A stretch of 64,000 nt of DNA from Halobaculum limi (GCF_029490015.1 NZ_CP120468.1:186001-250000); one strand, 5' to 3'; counted from the first letter of the stretch, positions 19,483 to 28,317 are shown. Numbers and translations are program-made. Notes: generated by a model not told the origin, from the letters alone.

Positions 19483-21279
19483 ATGCGAAACGCCGAGGTC
19501 GCCCGCCAGTTCGAGGAGTTCGCGGACCTGTTGGAGGCGCAAGACGTGGCGTACAAGCCGAACGCCTACCGCCGCGCCGCCGAGAATATCCGTGAGCATC
19601 CGCGGGCAATCGAAGATATGGCCGCGGAGGGTGGCGAGGACGCCGTCGCCGAGATCGACCGTGTCGGCGACGCCATCGCCGCGAAGGTGGTCGAGTACCT
19701 CGATACCGGCGAGATCGGGGAGTTGGAGGAGTTGCGCGCGGAGTTACCCGTTGATATGGCGGCGCTCACTCGCGTCGAAGGTGTCGGCCCAAAGACCGTC
19801 GGCACGCTGTACGAGGAACTCGGCATTACCACGCTCGCGGAGTTGGAGGCGGCCGCAAGCGACGGGAAGATCCAGGAGGTGAAGGGGTTCGGCCCGAAGA
19901 CCGAGCAGAACATCCTCGACAACATCGCGTTCGCGAAGGAGGCGAGTCAGCGGCAACGCCTCGGCGACGCGCGACCGCTGGCTGACGACGTGATCGGTTA
20001 CCTCGACCACGAGGCGTTCGTCGAGCGGATCAGTGTAGCTGGGTCGATCCGACGGTGGAGAGACACCATCGGCGACGTGGACGTCCTCGTCGCCAGTGAC
20101 GACGGCACGCGCGTGGTGGACACGTTCACCGAGTGGCCCGGTGCCGACGACGTCATCGAGGCGGGCGAGCAGAAGGCGAGCGTCCGCGTCGACGGCATTC
20201 GGGTCGACCTCCGCGTAGTCGTCCCCGAGGAGTTCGGGGCGGCGCTGCAGTACTTCACTGGGTCCAAAGATCACAACGTCCACCTCCGCAACGTCGCCAT
20301 CGATCGGGGTCTCAAACTCAACGAGTACGGCGTGTTCGACGTCTCCGAACTGCGTTCGGATGGCCAGTCGGACGCGGACGCGTCCGACGACGTCAGCGAT
20401 GTGGACGACCCCGACGGCGGCCAACGCGTCGGCGAACGACTCGGCGGTCGCGAGGAGTCGGAGATGTACGCCGCACTCGATATGCCCGTCATCCCGCCCG
20501 AGATACGCGAAGACACCGGCGAAATCGAGGCCGCGATAGACGGCGACCTCCCGGATCTAGTCACCGAGGGCGCAATCCGTGGCGACCTCCACACTCACAC
20601 CGAGTGGTCCGACGGCGGCAACACCGTCGCAGAGATGGTGCAGGCGGCCGCCGACCGCGGCTACGACTACCACTGCGTCACCGACCACGCCGAAGGGCCG
20701 GGTGTGTTCGGCGACGCCGGCCTCTCGGACGCCGACGTGCGCGAACAGGCCGAGGAGGTCGCCGCCGTTCGCGATCAGACCGACATCGCGGTGTTCCACG
20801 GTGTCGAGGCCAACATCGACGCCGACGGCGACGTGACGACCAGCGACGACCTCCTCGCGGAGTTGGACGTCGTCGTCGCCTCGCCACACGCCGCCCTCGA
20901 CCAAGGCGAGGCAACCGACCGCCTCGTCCGCGCGGTCGAACACCCGCACGTCGACATCCTCGGCCACCCAACCGGCCGCCTGATCAACCAGCGGGCGGGC
21001 CTCGACGTCGACTTCCATCGCCTCGCCGAGGCCGCTGCCGACGCTGGAACTGCCCTCGAAGTGAACGCCAACCCCGCGCGACTGGACCTCCACGGCGAGG
21101 CCGTCCGCGCGGCCGTCGACGCCGGTGCGCCCATCGCTATCGACACCGACGCCCACTCGCCGTCGGAGTTCGACCACGTCCGCTACGGCGTCCACACCGC
21201 CCGCCGCGGGTGGGCCGAAGACGCCGACGTGGTGAACACCCGCGACGTCGACGGCCTGCGTGCGTTCCTCGACGGATGA
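19483..21279 (+). CDS. polX: Family X DNA polymerase with PHP exonuclease domain
   Basis: A 598-aa gap-filling repair polymerase. Order of parts: N-terminal 8-kDa-like region and helix-hairpin-helix motifs (VEGVGPKTV, VKGFGPKTE), the nucleotidyltransferase palm with GSIRRWRD and the metal aspartates in GDVDVLV plus VDLRVV, an acidic linker near residues 290-335, then a PHP domain. The PHP metal ligands are all present: DLHTHTEWSD, TDHAEGP, HGVEANID, SPHAAL, GHPTG and DTDAHSP, so 3'-5' exonuclease activity is expected. Its stop overlaps the start of the Mut7-C gene, so both are probably made together. Confidence 0.95.
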   Translation: MRNAEVARQFEEFADLLEAQDVAYKPNAYRRAAENIREHPRAIEDMAAEGGEDAVAEIDRVGDAIAAKVVEYLDTGEIGELEELRAELPVDMAALTRVEGVGPKTVGTLYEELGITTLAELEAAASDGKIQEVKGFGPKTEQNILDNIAFAKEASQRQRLGDARPLADDVIGYLDHEAFVERISVAGSIRRWRDTIGDVDVLVASDDGTRVVDTFTEWPGADDVIEAGEQKASVRVDGIRVDLRVVVPEEFGAALQYFTGSKDHNVHLRNVAIDRGLKLNEYGVFDVSELRSDGQSDADASDDVSDVDDPDGGQRVGERLGGREESEMYAALDMPVIPPEIREDTGEIEAAIDGDLPDLVTEGAIRGDLHTHTEWSDGGNTVAEMVQAAADRGYDYHCVTDHAEGPGVFGDAGLSDADVREQAEEVAAVRDQTDIAVFHGVEANIDADGDVTTSDDLLAELDVVVASPHAALDQGEATDRLVRAVEHPHVDILGHPTGRLINQRAGLDVDFHRLAEAAADAGTALEVNANPARLDLHGEAVRAAVDAGAPIAIDTDAHSPSEFDHVRYGVHTARRGWAEDADVVNTRDVDGLRAFLDG

Positions 21280-21782
21280 GCGACGGGCAAGACGGTCGCG
21301 CGAACGGCCGGCCACCTGACGGCACACGGATCACGCCCGAGCACGACGACCTCCTGTTGGACGTGATGCTCGGGAAACTCGCCACCTACCTCCGAATGTG
21401 TGGCTACGACGCCGTCTACGCGCTGGATGAGGGAATCGAAGCCGACGACGCAGTGCAGCGTCGCGCCGCCGCCGACGCGCGGCGACTGCTTACCCGTGAC
21501 CGCGAGTTGGCGGCGAGTACACCAGGGTCGATACTGCTCACCGCGCGCGACGTGACCGACCAACTGCGCGAACTCCGTGAGGCGGGCGTCGACCTCACCT
21601 TGGCGGCACGGCCCGCGCGATGCGGCGCGTGTAACGGCTCGGTGGACTCGCTCCCGCCGGACTGCGACCGACCCGAGTACGCACCCGACGAGGGGCCGGT
21701 GTGGCGCTGTCGCGACTGCGGGCAGTGTTTCTGGAAGGGCAGCCACTGGGACGACGTGGCGGCGACGCTGGCGGATCTGTGA
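21276..21782 (+). CDS. Mut7-C (DUF82) PIN-like RNase domain protein
   Basis: A 168-aa protein of the Mut7-C family. The PIN-like half has the conserved DVMLGKLATYLRMCGYD and the acidic TRDRELA segment; the C-terminal zinc ribbon has CGAC and CRDCGQCFWKGSHW. The eukaryotic relative is the C-terminal domain of the exonuclease Mut-7, so nuclease activity on RNA is inferred. Its ATG overlaps the polX stop (ATGA), indicating translational coupling with the repair polymerase. Confidence 0.9.
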   Translation: MSDGQDGRANGRPPDGTRITPEHDDLLLDVMLGKLATYLRMCGYDAVYALDEGIEADDAVQRRAAADARRLLTRDRELAASTPGSILLTARDVTDQLRELREAGVDLTLAARPARCGACNGSVDSLPPDCDRPEYAPDEGPVWRCRDCGQCFWKGSHWDDVAATLADL

Positions 21783-21822
21783 TCGGAAACGGCAACAGAC
21801 AACAAAAGAACGCGAGGCCGCG

Positions 21823-22845
21823 TCAGCGCGGCGTCCAGTCGTCGCAGGCGGCCATATCGTCCATCAGGTCGTCGTGGAGGCCGCAGTACGGCTGCATTCC
21901 TTGGTCCGTCCGAACGTACTGGAAGTGGCCGCAAGAGCCACAGTAGGAGTCGCCTGTCGACTTCGAACGATCGGACGGAGACGCATTCGCGGCCGCGTTC
22001 GGCGACGTTCGCTGCGGTCCGTCGGGGATCTGATCGGGACCGGACGACGACCCGCCCTGGTCGGGGCTGTCAGCCAGCGGCGTGATATCTGACGCAGATG
22101 CACCACCGTCGCTGACGGTTCCCGACTGCCCGGGTATCCGGGCCCCACCGCCGTTTCCGCCGGCCGATGCCGCTGCCTCCGCCTGTTTCTGCTTGTACTC
22201 CGGGCGGTTCGTCTGCGTCTCGACGCTGCCGTCGGGCGTCGACCCCAACAGGCCGACGCCGCCGATGGTGCCGCCTTGTCCTTTCGCGCCGCGAATCTCT
22301 TCGGCGGTCGACTTCGGCACCTCGATCACTTTCGTCTCGCCCTCGCGGACAATTTCGAGCGACACCGTGCCGCCGGGATTGTTCCGCGCCTTGAAGTTCG
22401 CGACGCCGGTGAACAGACACCAGAACGTCGTGAACGCGCCCAGAAAGTAGACGCCCGCGGTCGGAAGCGTGAGGTCGGTGAACTCACCAGCACACTGTGC
22501 GCCCGACCAGTGGCAAGGGTACGCGTGGGCGAACAACGCGACACCGAGGACGGCGACGCCGGCGCCGACGACGGCGGCCGCCTGCGTCCGCGGACTCGTC
22601 GGCATAATCACCAACACACCGAGAAACGTCGCTGGGATGCCGAGACCGGCGAGGACGCCCGCCGTCTCGCGTGCCTGTCCGAGGTTCCAACCCAGTGCGA
22701 CCGTCGTGACGTCCGTCGCCGCGACGACGATGCCCGCGACGACGAGGAGGGCACCCAGCGAGAACGCGCCGACGCCGAGGTAGAGGCGTCTGAGGCTGGC
22801 GTACTCGCCGACCTGGCCCTCGTACACCTCGGCGAGACTGCTCAT
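21823..22845 (-). CDS. Four-helix membrane protein with C-terminal Cys-rich domain
   Basis: A 340-aa protein found widely in haloarchaea (DUF7139-like, from memory). Four or five membrane helices lie in residues 20-165, followed by a basic/polar stretch with EIVREGETKVIEVP, a 100-residue Gly/Ser/Asp-rich disordered linker, and a terminal domain with CGSCGHF, CGLHDD and AACDDW that could bind zinc. The Cys-rich end presumably faces the cytoplasm. No enzymatic motif is visible; function unknown. ATG 22845 gives the N-terminal MSSLAEVYEG typical of the family. Confidence 0.8.
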   Translation of the reverse strand: MSSLAEVYEGQVGEYASLRRLYLGVGAFSLGALLVVAGIVVAATDVTTVALGWNLGQARETAGVLAGLGIPATFLGVLVIMPTSPRTQAAAVVGAGVAVLGVALFAHAYPCHWSGAQCAGEFTDLTLPTAGVYFLGAFTTFWCLFTGVANFKARNNPGGTVSLEIVREGETKVIEVPKSTAEEIRGAKGQGGTIGGVGLLGSTPDGSVETQTNRPEYKQKQAEAAASAGGNGGGARIPGQSGTVSDGGASASDITPLADSPDQGGSSSGPDQIPDGPQRTSPNAAANASPSDRSKSTGDSYCGSCGHFQYVRTDQGMQPYCGLHDDLMDDMAACDDWTPR

Positions 22846-22992
22846 ACACCGTGTTATAACAGCATCACTTAAAACGATACGTCAGACAACGGCAAGACAT
22901 CGACACGCACGCGAGGCGAGCAACGACCGACGGTTCTCCGGGCCCAACGTCGCTCCGAAAGGGTTAGGCCGTCGGTCGGCAAAGCTGCGTGT

Positions 22993-23283
22993 ATGGCCGA
23001 CGACGACGAAGCCGAGGAAGCAGAGCCCGCCGTCGAGCTCGGCGAGGGCCCCGCCGTCGAGGGCGCACCGCTGGCCCGCGTCGCCTCGCGGCTCACGTGG
23101 CCCCAAGAGAAGTCGCGTGTGCTCGACAAGGAAGGCGAGGCAGTCATCCGGACGCCGGACGGACCCCGCGAACTAGCGGACGTACTGAGCAACGTCGAGG
23201 ACACGTACTTCGACCGGCGACAGACGTTCGTCGACGCCGTCGAGGACGTCATCGGACGCGGCCCGGTCCAGACGGCCGAGTGA
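22993..23283 (+). CDS. Small acidic haloarchaeal protein of unknown function
   Basis: A 96-aa acidic protein. The centre has a conserved-looking segment (LTWPQEKSRVLDKEG then TPDGPRELADVL) and the end is helical. It resembles a haloarchaea-only family (DUF5789-like, from memory). No metal, membrane or catalytic motif is seen. A BRE/TATA-like CGAAAGGGTTAGG lies about 25-35 nt before the ATG. A prominent hairpin follows immediately after its GAG-TGA stop. Confidence 0.78.
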   Translation: MADDDEAEEAEPAVELGEGPAVEGAPLARVASRLTWPQEKSRVLDKEGEAVIRTPDGPRELADVLSNVEDTYFDRRQTFVDAVEDVIGRGPVQTAE

Positions 23284-23320
23284 CTTCTCCCACGACTTTA
23301 GTCGTGGGCTTTCTCCTCGA
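23283..23320. repeat. Solitary IS200/IS605-like terminal hairpin
   Basis: CCCACGAC-TTTA-GTCGTGGG (23289-23308), an 8-bp stem with a 4-nt loop, flanked by ACTTCT and CTTTCTCC. It starts directly after a GAGTGA stop, just as the hairpin at 51228-51247 (right end of the tnpB element) does, and shares its flanks (GACWTC before, CTT after). No tnpA or tnpB is near. It may be a solo element end or a REP-like derivative; it would also serve as a terminator for the gene before it. Confidence 0.6.
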
Positions 23321-23409
23321 TTTCGTGTAATTCCGCCGACAATATTCGACACGCGACCGGTCCCCGGCGCGTCGCCACCTTTTCCCTCGACCGCGACGAA
23401 CGATGAGCG

Positions 23410-23850
23410 ATGAGTCTACCCATCGACCCGGCAGCAATCGAGAGCGGCGACATCGGCGAGAAGCGCGCGACGTTGGAGATGAGCCACGAGGAGGCAGTCG
23501 AACACGTCCGCGAGGCGTTCACCGACAACGGATTCGGCATCCCCGTCGAGTTCTCCGTCTCAGATATGCTCAACGAGAAAATCGACGCCGGCCGCGACCC
23601 GTATCACGTCCTCGGCGCGTGTAACCCGGAGATGGCCGACCGCGCACTCGACGCCACCGACAACAGACTCGGCGCACTGATGCCGTGTAACGTCGTCATC
23701 TGGGAGGAGGAACCCGGCGTCCAGACGGTGTACCACGTCTCGATCATGCGTCTCGCCCGACTGCTCGGTCTCGACGCCGACAGCGAGGAGATGGACGACA
23801 TCATCGGCGACACCGGCGAACTCGTCGACGCGGCGTACGCCGCACTCTGA
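23410..23850 (+). CDS. DUF302-family protein
   Basis: A 146-aa single-domain protein with the DUF302 fold features: EEAVEHVREAFTDNGFGIP near residue 28, GACNPEMADRALD near 73 and MPCNVVIWEE near 94. DUF302 proteins are small cytoplasmic proteins often linked to sulfur or redox metabolism, but their biochemical role is not established. ATG 23410 is used; another ATG at 23403 is out of frame. Its stop codon directly abuts the stop codon of the convergent NreA gene with no base between. Confidence 0.88.
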   Translation: MSLPIDPAAIESGDIGEKRATLEMSHEEAVEHVREAFTDNGFGIPVEFSVSDMLNEKIDAGRDPYHVLGACNPEMADRALDATDNRLGALMPCNVVIWEEEPGVQTVYHVSIMRLARLLGLDADSEEMDDIIGDTGELVDAAYAAL

Positions 23851-25125
23851 TCAGGAGAGGAAGTCCGCGAGACTCGACTGCAGTCCGGCGACCATCGTCG
23901 ACTTCTGTCGGAGTCGTCCCAACGACACGGGTACCTGGTCGGCGACCTCGCGGACGGCGTCCTCGAACGTCTCGGCTTCGCCGTGTTCACCCTCGAAGGC
24001 GTTGCGGATGCTCTCGCGCACCTGCCAGACGCCGACCGGTCCCCAGTAGTCGTCGGAGACGTGGCGGACGACGAGCACTTTCGCTTGGCGACCTCGCTGG
24101 GAGAGGTGTTCGAGCGCGCCGAACCGGGACGCGTAGTACGCGCCAGCCGTCTCGTCGACGTACTGCGTCCGGCCCTCGCGGTTCTCGTGGGCCGACGAGA
24201 GATACGCCTCCCCCTCCGGGTCGGGGTGCCAGATGCTCCCCGGCGATTTGATCTCGACCAACTCGAACTCCCAGTCGCCGGGCGCGAGAATAACCCAGAA
24301 GGCGTTGCCGAGATACTCGTTGCGCCACACCTGCACGGTGTCGACGCTGCGGCGGTCGCGAATCGTCCCTCGGAGGTACTTGCCGATGGTGTCGTCGACG
24401 GCGGTGATGGACCAGCGGGTGGGAACGAGTCGCCGGTTCTGTCCCTGTCCGAGTGCGCCCGCCGAAAGGACCGTGTTGATGTCGTACACGTCGAATCCGC
24501 GGCGGTAGAGGTAGTTCATCGCGCCTTCGGCGCGCCAGTCGTCGTCTTCGAGCGTCTTCTTCACCGGACGCGGGACGTGCGGATTCTCCGTGAGGTCTGC
24601 GCTGGCGGCGCGGGCCCGCGGGCCAGTCGGGGTGGCGATGTCGTCGGGCGAGACGTCGTAGTCGATGTCGGGGCCGTCGTCGAGGAACACCTCCACGTCG
24701 ACGGGGCGGTCGGCGATGGCGACCTCTCGCTGGACGCCAAGGAAGCCGTCCCAGGCGTCGTTGACGTTCGCGGCGTCGCGTGCGTCGACGCCCTGATTCG
24801 AGTTGAGTAGCGAGGTGCGCCGCTCGAACACGTCGGTGATGGAGACGCCCTCGTCGTACCACGCACCGCTGGTCTCGAACGTCGCAGCGTCGGCTTCGTG
24901 ACCGACCGGGGAGAGCAGTCCCGTCGAGAGGTTCGGGTAGTTCGAGGAGCCAACGAAGATGGACGGCGAGACAGAGCCGAACACCGAGTCGCCACTGGTT
25001 GCCTCGTCGAAGCGGTGTTGGAACGACTCGAGGTGGTCCATCAACTCGTAGGACTTCTCCTGTGCGAGCCGCCTGCGCTCGGCCCGCTCGTTCACCTCGA
25101 ACTCGATAAAGTCGTCCAACTGCAC
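23851..25125 (-). CDS. nreA: NreA-family DNA repair protein with PCNA-interacting tail
   Basis: A 424-aa archaeal Nre protein, implicated in DNA damage repair. Family segments include VSPSIFVGSSNYPN near residue 50, ENPHVPRPVKKTLEDDDW and the RRLVPTRWSITAVD block near 225. The last nine residues, QSSLADFLS, match a PCNA-interacting peptide (Q-x-x-L/I-x-x-F), as known for this family, so it is probably recruited to the sliding clamp. The start is GTG 25125. No N-terminal zinc-finger cysteines are present, which fits NreA rather than NreB. Confidence 0.92.
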   Translation of the reverse strand: MQLDDFIEFEVNERAERRRLAQEKSYELMDHLESFQHRFDEATSGDSVFGSVSPSIFVGSSNYPNLSTGLLSPVGHEADAATFETSGAWYDEGVSITDVFERRTSLLNSNQGVDARDAANVNDAWDGFLGVQREVAIADRPVDVEVFLDDGPDIDYDVSPDDIATPTGPRARAASADLTENPHVPRPVKKTLEDDDWRAEGAMNYLYRRGFDVYDINTVLSAGALGQGQNRRLVPTRWSITAVDDTIGKYLRGTIRDRRSVDTVQVWRNEYLGNAFWVILAPGDWEFELVEIKSPGSIWHPDPEGEAYLSSAHENREGRTQYVDETAGAYYASRFGALEHLSQRGRQAKVLVVRHVSDDYWGPVGVWQVRESIRNAFEGEHGEAETFEDAVREVADQVPVSLGRLRQKSTMVAGLQSSLADFLS

Positions 25126-25328
25126 GGTCTGGTCGTGCTTACCGCTCGCTGACTATGAACGTTCCCCGCCGGCCGCGGCGCCGTGGCTGAAGGATATGCT
25201 GACAGGTGGCCGCCGACAGTCGCGCGACGGGTGGCCACACACCCGCGAACCGTCGCGCGACGCGAGTCAGGTCACGACCGGCGTGGCCTCGTCATCCGAG
25301 ATGAACGTTCGTCTCCGTCTCGCCCGAC

Positions 25329-26330
25329 TCAGGCGTGGATGCCCATCGCTTCGATCTGTTCTTGATACCGATTGCGGATGGTGACCTCGGTCACCTGCGC
25401 GACGTCGGCGACTTCGCGCTGGGTCTTCTTTTCGTTACACAACAACGAGGCGGCGTAGATGGCCGCCGCCGCGAACCCGGTCGGCGACTTGCCGGACAGT
25501 AGGCCCTCCTCGGCGGTCGTCTCGATAATCTCGTTGGCCTTCGATTTGACCTCCTCGCTGAGGTCGAGTTGCGACCCGAAGCGGGGGACGTACTTCTTCG
25601 GGTCGACCGGCTTCATCTCCAGTCCGAGTTCTTGGGAGATGTAGCGGTAGGTTCGACCGATCTCTTTGCGCTCGACGCGCGACACCTCCGAAATCTCCTC
25701 TAGGGAGCGCGGGATTCCCTCTTTGCGACAGGCGGCGTACAGCGTCGCGGTCGACACTCCTTCGATGGAGCGGCCGCGGATGAGGTCCTCGTTCAGCGCC
25801 CGGCGATACATCACCGACGACACCTCACGGACCGACCGGGGAACCCCGAGTGCGCTTGCCATCCGGTCGATCTCAGACAGGGCAAACTGGAGGTTGCGCT
25901 CGCCGGCGTCTTTCGTCCGAATCCGCTCTTGCCACTTGCGCAGGCGGTGCATCTGTGACCGCTTCTCGGAACTGATCGACCGGCCGTAGGCGTCCTGGTC
26001 TTTCCAGTCGATGGTAGTCGTCAGCCCTTTGTCGTGCATCGTCTCGGTGACGGGTGCGCCGACGCGCGATTTCGACTGGCGCTCGGAGTGGTTGAACGCG
26101 CGCCACTCCGGCCCGCGGTCGACGCGGTTCTCCTCGACGATGAGGCCGGTCGGTTCGTGCATCAACTCACCGTCGGCGGTCCGCACGAGGTCGTCCTCGT
26201 CGAGGTCGTCGACGTTGACCTCTTCGCCCGCGGTCGCATCCCCCTCCTCGGTATCGCTCCGCTCAGAACGGACGGCGTCGTTCTCCGACGGTCGCTCGCG
26301 CTCCCCACGCCGGCGGGTGGGCTCTGTCAT
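25329..26330 (-). CDS. tfb: Transcription initiation factor B (TFB) lacking zinc-ribbon cysteines
   Basis: General transcription factor that bridges TBP-promoter DNA and RNA polymerase, 333 aa. The B-reader/linker is intact ([10 protein letters not shown] at 71-80, then [13 protein letters not shown] and WKDQDAYG), as are two cyclin-fold repeats (about 125-225 and 230-330) with a C-terminal helix-turn-helix [19 protein letters not shown]. The N-terminal ribbon region is abnormal: where TFBs have CxxC and CxxC, residues 38-44 are VNVDDLD and residues 58-62 are HEPTG, so none of the four zinc cysteines remains. Haloarchaea have several TFB paralogues; this is probably a specialised one. Transcribed divergently from rnhA. 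Confidence 0.94.
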   Translation of the reverse strand: MTEPTRRRGERERPSENDAVRSERSDTEEGDATAGEEVNVDDLDEDDLVRTADGELMHEPTGLIVEENRVDRGPEWRAFNHSERQSKSRVGAPVTETMHDKGLTTTIDWKDQDAYGRSISSEKRSQMHRLRKWQERIRTKDAGERNLQFALSEIDRMASALGVPRSVREVSSVMYRRALNEDLIRGRSIEGVSTATLYAACRKEGIPRSLEEISEVSRVERKEIGRTYRYISQELGLEMKPVDPKKYVPRFGSQLDLSEEVKSKANEIIETTAEEGLLSGKSPTGFAAAAIYAASLLCNEKKTQREVADVAQVTEVTIRNRYQEQIEAMGIHA

Positions 26331-26413
26331 ATTCTTTCATATCGTCAAATCAAAGACAGATAAACGTTCCCGCCGATGGCAACGCTTTCGCCGCGTCGTC
26401 CGCGAGGACGGAT

Positions 26414-27004
26414 ATGCCGGTCATCGACTGCGACCCCGACCACGCCCGCGACCGCGTCACCGAGGCGGGCGTCGAGGTCGTCGACGGAAACACCGACCAC
26501 GAGCGCTGGCGCGCCGAACGCGACGGCGCAGTCGCGGTTGCGTACGACGAGAAGGTGGTCGTGCAGGGGAGCGACCCCGAGCGGCTCGCCGCACTCGTAC
26601 GCGACGGCGGCGGCCGCGGCCACGTCTACTTCGACGGCGCATCGCGCGGGAACCCCGGTCCCGCGGCTATCGGGTGGGCCATCGTCACGGGCGACGGTAT
26701 CGTGAGCGAGGGGAGCGAGCGAATTCCCGACACGACCAACAACAAGGCGGAGTACGCCGCGCTGATTCGCGCACTCGAGGCGGCACGCGACTACGGCCTC
26801 GACGAGGTGGACGTGCGTGGCGACTCCCAACTCGTCGTGAAACAGGTGCGCGGGGAGTGGAACGTGAACGAACCGACCCTGCGTGAGAAGCGAGTTCGGG
26901 CACGAGAACTGTTAGAGCGGTTCGACCGCTGGGACATCGAACACGTCCCGAGAGAGATAAACGAACGCGCCGACGAGTTGGCAAACGAGGCGTTCGAGGG
27001 CTGA
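26414..27004 (+). CDS. rnhA: Ribonuclease HI
   Basis: A 196-aa RNase H type 1 that cleaves RNA in RNA-DNA hybrids. The catalytic carboxylates are visible: D74 in YFDGASRGNPG, E113 in NNKAEYAAL, D137 in RGDSQLV and D187 in ADELANEA. Residues 1-68 are a separate acidic N-terminal domain, as in halophilic RNase HI. The gene following starts 2 nt after its stop, so they form an operon. Confidence 0.95.
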   Translation: MPVIDCDPDHARDRVTEAGVEVVDGNTDHERWRAERDGAVAVAYDEKVVVQGSDPERLAALVRDGGGRGHVYFDGASRGNPGPAAIGWAIVTGDGIVSEGSERIPDTTNNKAEYAALIRALEAARDYGLDEVDVRGDSQLVVKQVRGEWNVNEPTLREKRVRARELLERFDRWDIEHVPREINERADELANEAFEG

Positions 27005-27006
27005 CG

Positions 27007-27618
27007 ATGGAGGAGAAACCACACCCAGACCGGGAGGAAGCGGCGACAAACGAACAGGAATCCGACGAGTGGGACGAAGAGGTTCCGCGTGACACGGTGG
27101 AGGCGGCCGAACGACTCACGCGACTGGCACGTGAGGCGGTCGACGACGCAGAAGCCACCGCTTACCGCGAGGACCGCGCCGACCGACTCGCCGATCACGA
27201 CTTCACCGCCCGAGTCCGTGAGGACGACGACACCCTCGTGTTGTACCCTAGCGAGTGGATCGAAGACGGCACGGTCCAGATCGACCGCATCGAAGACACC
27301 GACCGCGCGGTCGAGGTGTCGCTGTCGGGCGCGGCCGACCCCGACGACTGGGCTGCCATCGAGGAGCACAACGCCACCCTCGTGGAGACGGTAGCCACGG
27401 ATTACGGCGAGGTACACCGGGCGAACGCTCGCGCGTTTGCGGACTTTATGAGCAACCACTACGCCAAACAGATGGAGACAGCGACCGCTGACGAGGTCCG
27501 CGAGTTCCTCTCGGAGTACTTCCCTCGCAACGCGTGGCCGTCGGAAGAACAGCGTGACGCCGTCGAGGCGTCGGTGCGGTACGTCTTCGAAGCCGCGGAC
27601 GAACGGACTCCCTTGTAA
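27007..27618 (+). CDS. RNase HI-linked haloarchaeal protein of unknown function
   Basis: A 203-aa acidic protein, starting 2 nt after the rnhA stop. An acidic 28-residue leader is followed by a mixed alpha/beta region (TLVLYPSEWIEDG near residue 78) and a helical C-terminal half (VHRANARAFADFMSNHYAKQM, EFLSEYFPRNAWPS). No metal-binding or catalytic motif is recognisable. The tight coupling to rnhA suggests a role near replication or RNA-DNA hybrid processing, but this is inference from position only. Confidence 0.82.
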   Translation: MEEKPHPDREEAATNEQESDEWDEEVPRDTVEAAERLTRLAREAVDDAEATAYREDRADRLADHDFTARVREDDDTLVLYPSEWIEDGTVQIDRIEDTDRAVEVSLSGAADPDDWAAIEEHNATLVETVATDYGEVHRANARAFADFMSNHYAKQMETATADEVREFLSEYFPRNAWPSEEQRDAVEASVRYVFEAADERTPL

Positions 27619-27674
27619 GTTCGTCCGGGTGACGACCGCAGTCGATTCGTTGATTCGTTCGGTACGGTGTCAGC

Positions 27675-28040
27675 TTACGCGTCGAGCGACGCGTCGACGA
27701 GCGAGCGCACGTCCGCCGCGCGGTCGTCATCGACGACGTACTTGTCGACAACCCAGTTAAGCCGGTCGAGGACGGCCTTGCGACCGGTCTCGGTGAGGGC
27801 GTACTGGTTCGTACGCTTGTCGAGTTCGCTCTTCTCTACCAAGTCCATCTCGACGAGGTCGTCGAGGTTGGGGTAGAGCCGACCGTGGTTGACTTCGGCG
27901 TCGTAGTAACTCTCTAACTCGCGCTTGATCGCAAGCCCGTACATCGCCTCCTCAGAGAGGATGACGAGGATGTTCTGTTGGAACGCAGTTAGGTCCCGCG
28001 CGATACTGACAGCTTCTGCTTCGACCTGTGCCTCTGACAT
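27675..28040 (-). CDS. PadR-family transcriptional regulator
   Basis: A 121-aa winged-helix regulator. The core reads LTAFQQNILVILSEEAMYGLAIKRELE, then HGRLYPNLDDLVEMDLVEK with the recognition helix, and a wing DKRTNQYALTETGRKAV; a C-terminal helix for dimerisation follows. ATG 28040 is preferred over an upstream TTG. Its TATA box (28066-28075) sits beside a short palindrome TGTTGCCAACA (28075-28085), which may be an autoregulatory operator. The effector is unknown. Confidence 0.9.
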   Translation of the reverse strand: MSEAQVEAEAVSIARDLTAFQQNILVILSEEAMYGLAIKRELESYYDAEVNHGRLYPNLDDLVEMDLVEKSELDKRTNQYALTETGRKAVLDRLNWVVDKYVVDDDRAADVRSLVDASLDA

Positions 28041-28065
28041 GGTCAACCGTTGAGAGGTGTCCAGG

Positions 28066-28085
28066 GTATATAATTGTTGCCAACA
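28066..28085 (-). promoter_or_regulatory. Promoter and candidate operator of the PadR gene
   Basis: On the minus strand, CAATTATATACCC gives a TATA box centred about 31 nt before the ATG at 28040. The palindrome TGTTG-C-CAACA (28075-28085) overlaps its upstream edge, where a repressor would block TBP/TFB access. Confidence 0.5.
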
Positions 28086-28197
28086 CGACGACTGTTTATT
28101 CAGTCAGTACGGCGGCTGAGAAAGGTCATTACGGCGGTTCCGTCGTTCGATCGGACGTGCGGTTAGCAGCCGGCTAATTTGCCGGACACACGTCTTA

Positions 28198-28227
28198 TCT
28201 ATAAATACTTGTGCCAAATAGTTGCAC
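28198..28227 (+). promoter_or_regulatory. Promoter and candidate operator of the pyrophosphatase gene
   Basis: TCTATAAATA (28198-28207) is the best TATA box in the region and predicts a start near 28230, leaving a leader of about 90 nt before the ppa ATG at 28318. GTGC-9nt-GCAC (28211-28227) lies between box and start site and shares TGCCAA with the palindrome by the divergent PadR promoter. Confidence 0.5.
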
Positions 28228-28317
28228 GGTACAACGCCACATCAAGTCAACTCGGCAGCAGAACGGGTCACGTCGTCCCGAAAGGCCTTTGCTCGCGTTG
28301 GCGGAACCGTCGGACGC

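Noticed and set aside
23283-23410. Remnant IS gene next to the solitary hairpin
   Set aside because: The 126-bp gap has no frame resembling TnpA or TnpB in any of the six frames; only the hairpin is reported.
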